This document shows, in pieces, positions 8,616 through 8,860 of a DNA stretch of 8,860 bases. The position numbers and the translations under genes are program-made. The first letter of the stretch is position 1. Each line of letters begins with the position of its first letter. The notes under the pieces were generated by a model. That model did no database searches. It worked only from the letters and a program-made list of their open reading frames with translations, and had not been told where the DNA came from. Source of the stretch: Clostridia bacterium (GTDB lineage: Bacteria; Bacillota_A; Clostridia; Christensenellales; CAG-138). The stretch is taken from the NCBI GenBank assembly GCA_017459315.1, contig JAFUDD010000392.1, positions 1 to 8,860 of the forward strand, read 5' to 3'.

Positions 8616-8860
8616 ACTTATACGGGTCTGCCGCGTCTCTGAGGCCGTCGCCCATGAAGTTGAACGCGAGCACGCTGAGGAACACGAAGATCATCGGGAT
8701 CAGCTTCCAGTTATAGAACATGATCGTTTCCAGCTTGTTGGTCTCCTGCAGCAGCACGCCCCAGCTCGTTGCCGGCGAGCGCAGGCCGAGGCCGAGGAAG
8801 CTCAGCGTCGTTTCGCCGATGATCAAGCTCGGAATCGACATCGTCATATCGACGATGATG
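8614..8860 (-). CDS. OppC/DppC-type ABC permease, C-terminal part (cut by window edge)
   Basis: This is the 3' end of a membrane permease of the oligopeptide/dipeptide ABC importer family (BPD_transp_1). About 81 codons are visible; the start lies beyond position 8860. The visible part begins IIVDMTMSIPSLIIGE and contains LSFLGLG followed by SWGVLLQE, the hallmark of the cytoplasmic EAA loop that docks on the ATPase. A final hydrophobic membrane helix (around LIPMIFVFLSVLAFNFMG) is followed by the usual GDGLRDAADP tail. The family has five or six transmembrane helices and pairs with an OppB-type permease, which would be expected just outside the window. The TAA stop is immediately followed by, and shares bases with, the Shine-Dalgarno sequence of the OppD-type ATPase gene, so the two are one transcription unit. 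Substrate cannot be read from this fragment. The methionine at 8847 is internal and not the start. Confidence 0.93.
   Translation of the reverse strand, partial: IIVDMTMSIPSLIIGETTLSFLGLGLRSPATSWGVLLQETNKLETIMFYNWKLIPMIFVFLSVLAFNFMGDGLRDAADPYK

Overview
The window looks like a piece of a GC-rich, low-motility-of-content Gram-positive genome, most likely a Clostridia-type gut anaerobe. This rests on strong GGAGG-type ribosome binding sites, tight gene packing, a clostridial-style AraC regulator and an Opp-type importer beside glycosidases. No marker gene is present, so the genus cannot be named. There is no rRNA, tRNA, CRISPR array, transposase or phage gene.

All recognisable genes lie on the minus strand and read from right to left as one tight unit: the 3' end of an OppC/DppC-type permease (8614 to beyond the window edge); OppD-type ATPase (7541-8599); OppF-type ATPase (6577-7548); AraC-family regulator (5644-6555, GTG start); GH38 alpha-mannosidase of the MngB-like type (2952-5630); capless HAD-superfamily protein (2402-2950); and a second, divergent GH38-like protein of the DUF5054 type (126-2405). 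Every junction is a short overlap (4 or 8 nt) or a gap of 21 nt or less. Several Shine-Dalgarno sequences overlap the preceding stop codon, so the genes are probably co-transcribed and in part translationally coupled. The only non-coding stretch of note is positions 1-125, which holds a possible 29-codon ORF with a good ribosome binding site but atypical codons, and no convincing terminator.

Working model (inference): the Opp-type ABC importer brings in an oligosaccharide or glycoconjugate carrying alpha-mannosyl residues. The two mannosidase-like enzymes lack signal peptides and would trim it in the cytoplasm. The AraC protein in mid-operon would sense a sugar and control the cluster. The HAD protein has an altered catalytic set and an unknown task, perhaps on a phosphorylated intermediate. 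The transporter would be called a peptide importer by homology alone; the linked genes argue for a glycan or glycoconjugate substrate. The most interesting elements are the second GH38-like enzyme, with a changed metal-site motif, and the HAD protein, with changes in three of its four catalytic motifs, placed between the two mannosidases.
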